Positions 5,177 through 5,341 of a DNA stretch of 5,341 nucleotides are shown here, piece after piece. This stretch comes from Desulfobulbaceae bacterium (GTDB lineage: Bacteria; Desulfobacterota; Desulfobulbia; Desulfobulbales; Desulfobulbaceae). Made by a program: the position numbers and the translations under genes. The stretch is from assembly GCA_007121995.1 (NCBI GenBank), contig SKJK01000346.1, positions 1 to 5,341 on the forward strand. The letters run 5' to 3'. The stretch's first letter is position 1. Each line of letters begins with the position of its first letter. Below the pieces are notes generated by a model, which saw nothing but the letters and a program-made list of their open reading frames with translations, did not search any database and had not been told where the DNA came from.

Positions 5177-5341
5177 GGCTGGAAAGCTCTTCTCTTGCAT
5201 AAAAAGAGAAAAACTTGCAAAGTTCACGAGCGGGTCGATCAACGTCACGCCATACCCGTTGGCCGGGACGATCATTTCTGTTGGTGGCGGTACATGATGT
5301 TCGGCGTTGGATCTGGTCAACAATTAGGTATACAATGCGCA

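Noticed and set aside
5114..5323. Minus-strand 69-codon open frame overlapping the patatin start
   Set aside because: It begins with TTG, has no ribosome site and no recognisable features, and ends inside the signal-sequence region of the patatin gene in another frame.
1..5341. CRISPR array, tRNA, rRNA or a defence-gene cluster
   Set aside because: No regularly spaced repeats, no cloverleaf with a tRNA T-loop signature, and no nuclease, helicase or sensor gene set. The methyltransferase is a small-molecule-type enzyme by its motifs (no DNA methylase NPPY/DPPY motif), so it is not evidence for restriction-modification.

Overview
The window reads as a stretch of proteobacterial chromosome with mobile-element debris between a few intact genes. 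I favour a Desulfobacterota/deltaproteobacterial or related Gram-negative host. This rests on family impressions only: an IS200-like Y1 transposase bounded by GGGGACAGT ends, a CsbD plus periplasmic PRC-barrel pair, an exported patatin and a helix-turn-helix transposase N-terminus. It is not a firm taxonomic call. Base composition shifts visibly: the patatin gene is GC-rich, the Y1 transposase and methyltransferase are intermediate, the csbD/PRC pair is lower, and 1601-2150 is strongly AT-rich.

Layout. 1-241 (minus) is the N-terminal part of a helix-turn-helix transposase-like protein that leaves the window. 409-694 (plus) is a decayed 3' part of a Y1 (HUH) transposase. A 63-bp inverted repeat (708-770) follows, which looks like two IS ends fused together and could also terminate minus-strand transcription. 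866-1600 (minus) is a likely two-gene stress operon, csbD-like then an exported PRC-barrel gene, preceded by about 550 bp of AT-rich DNA with several small palindromes. 2151-2894 is an apparently complete Y1 transposase unit with 12-bp perfect, 19-bp near-perfect terminal inverted repeats; GAATTC-containing tandem units lie outside its right end and a nest of overlapping hairpins outside its left end. 2936-3685 (minus) is an intact class I SAM-dependent methyltransferase.

3686-4120 has no intact gene but is not empty. Read on the minus strand it holds the frameshifted C-terminal tail of a RelE/ParE-type toxin (about 3770-3864) and the frameshifted C-terminal tail of an alpha/beta hydrolase (about 3897-4083). 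A strong hairpin with a T-run (4126-4185) separates these from the patatin-like phospholipase (4230-5165, minus), which has a signal sequence and the Ser/Asp dyad.

How the parts relate. Only csbD and the PRC-barrel gene look like a functional pair. The csbD/PRC locus is bracketed by two directly oriented copies of the same transposase gene, one dead and one apparently alive. I do not see a clearly new multi-gene system. The most informative points are the two hidden pseudogene tails and the structured ends of the Y1 transposase unit.
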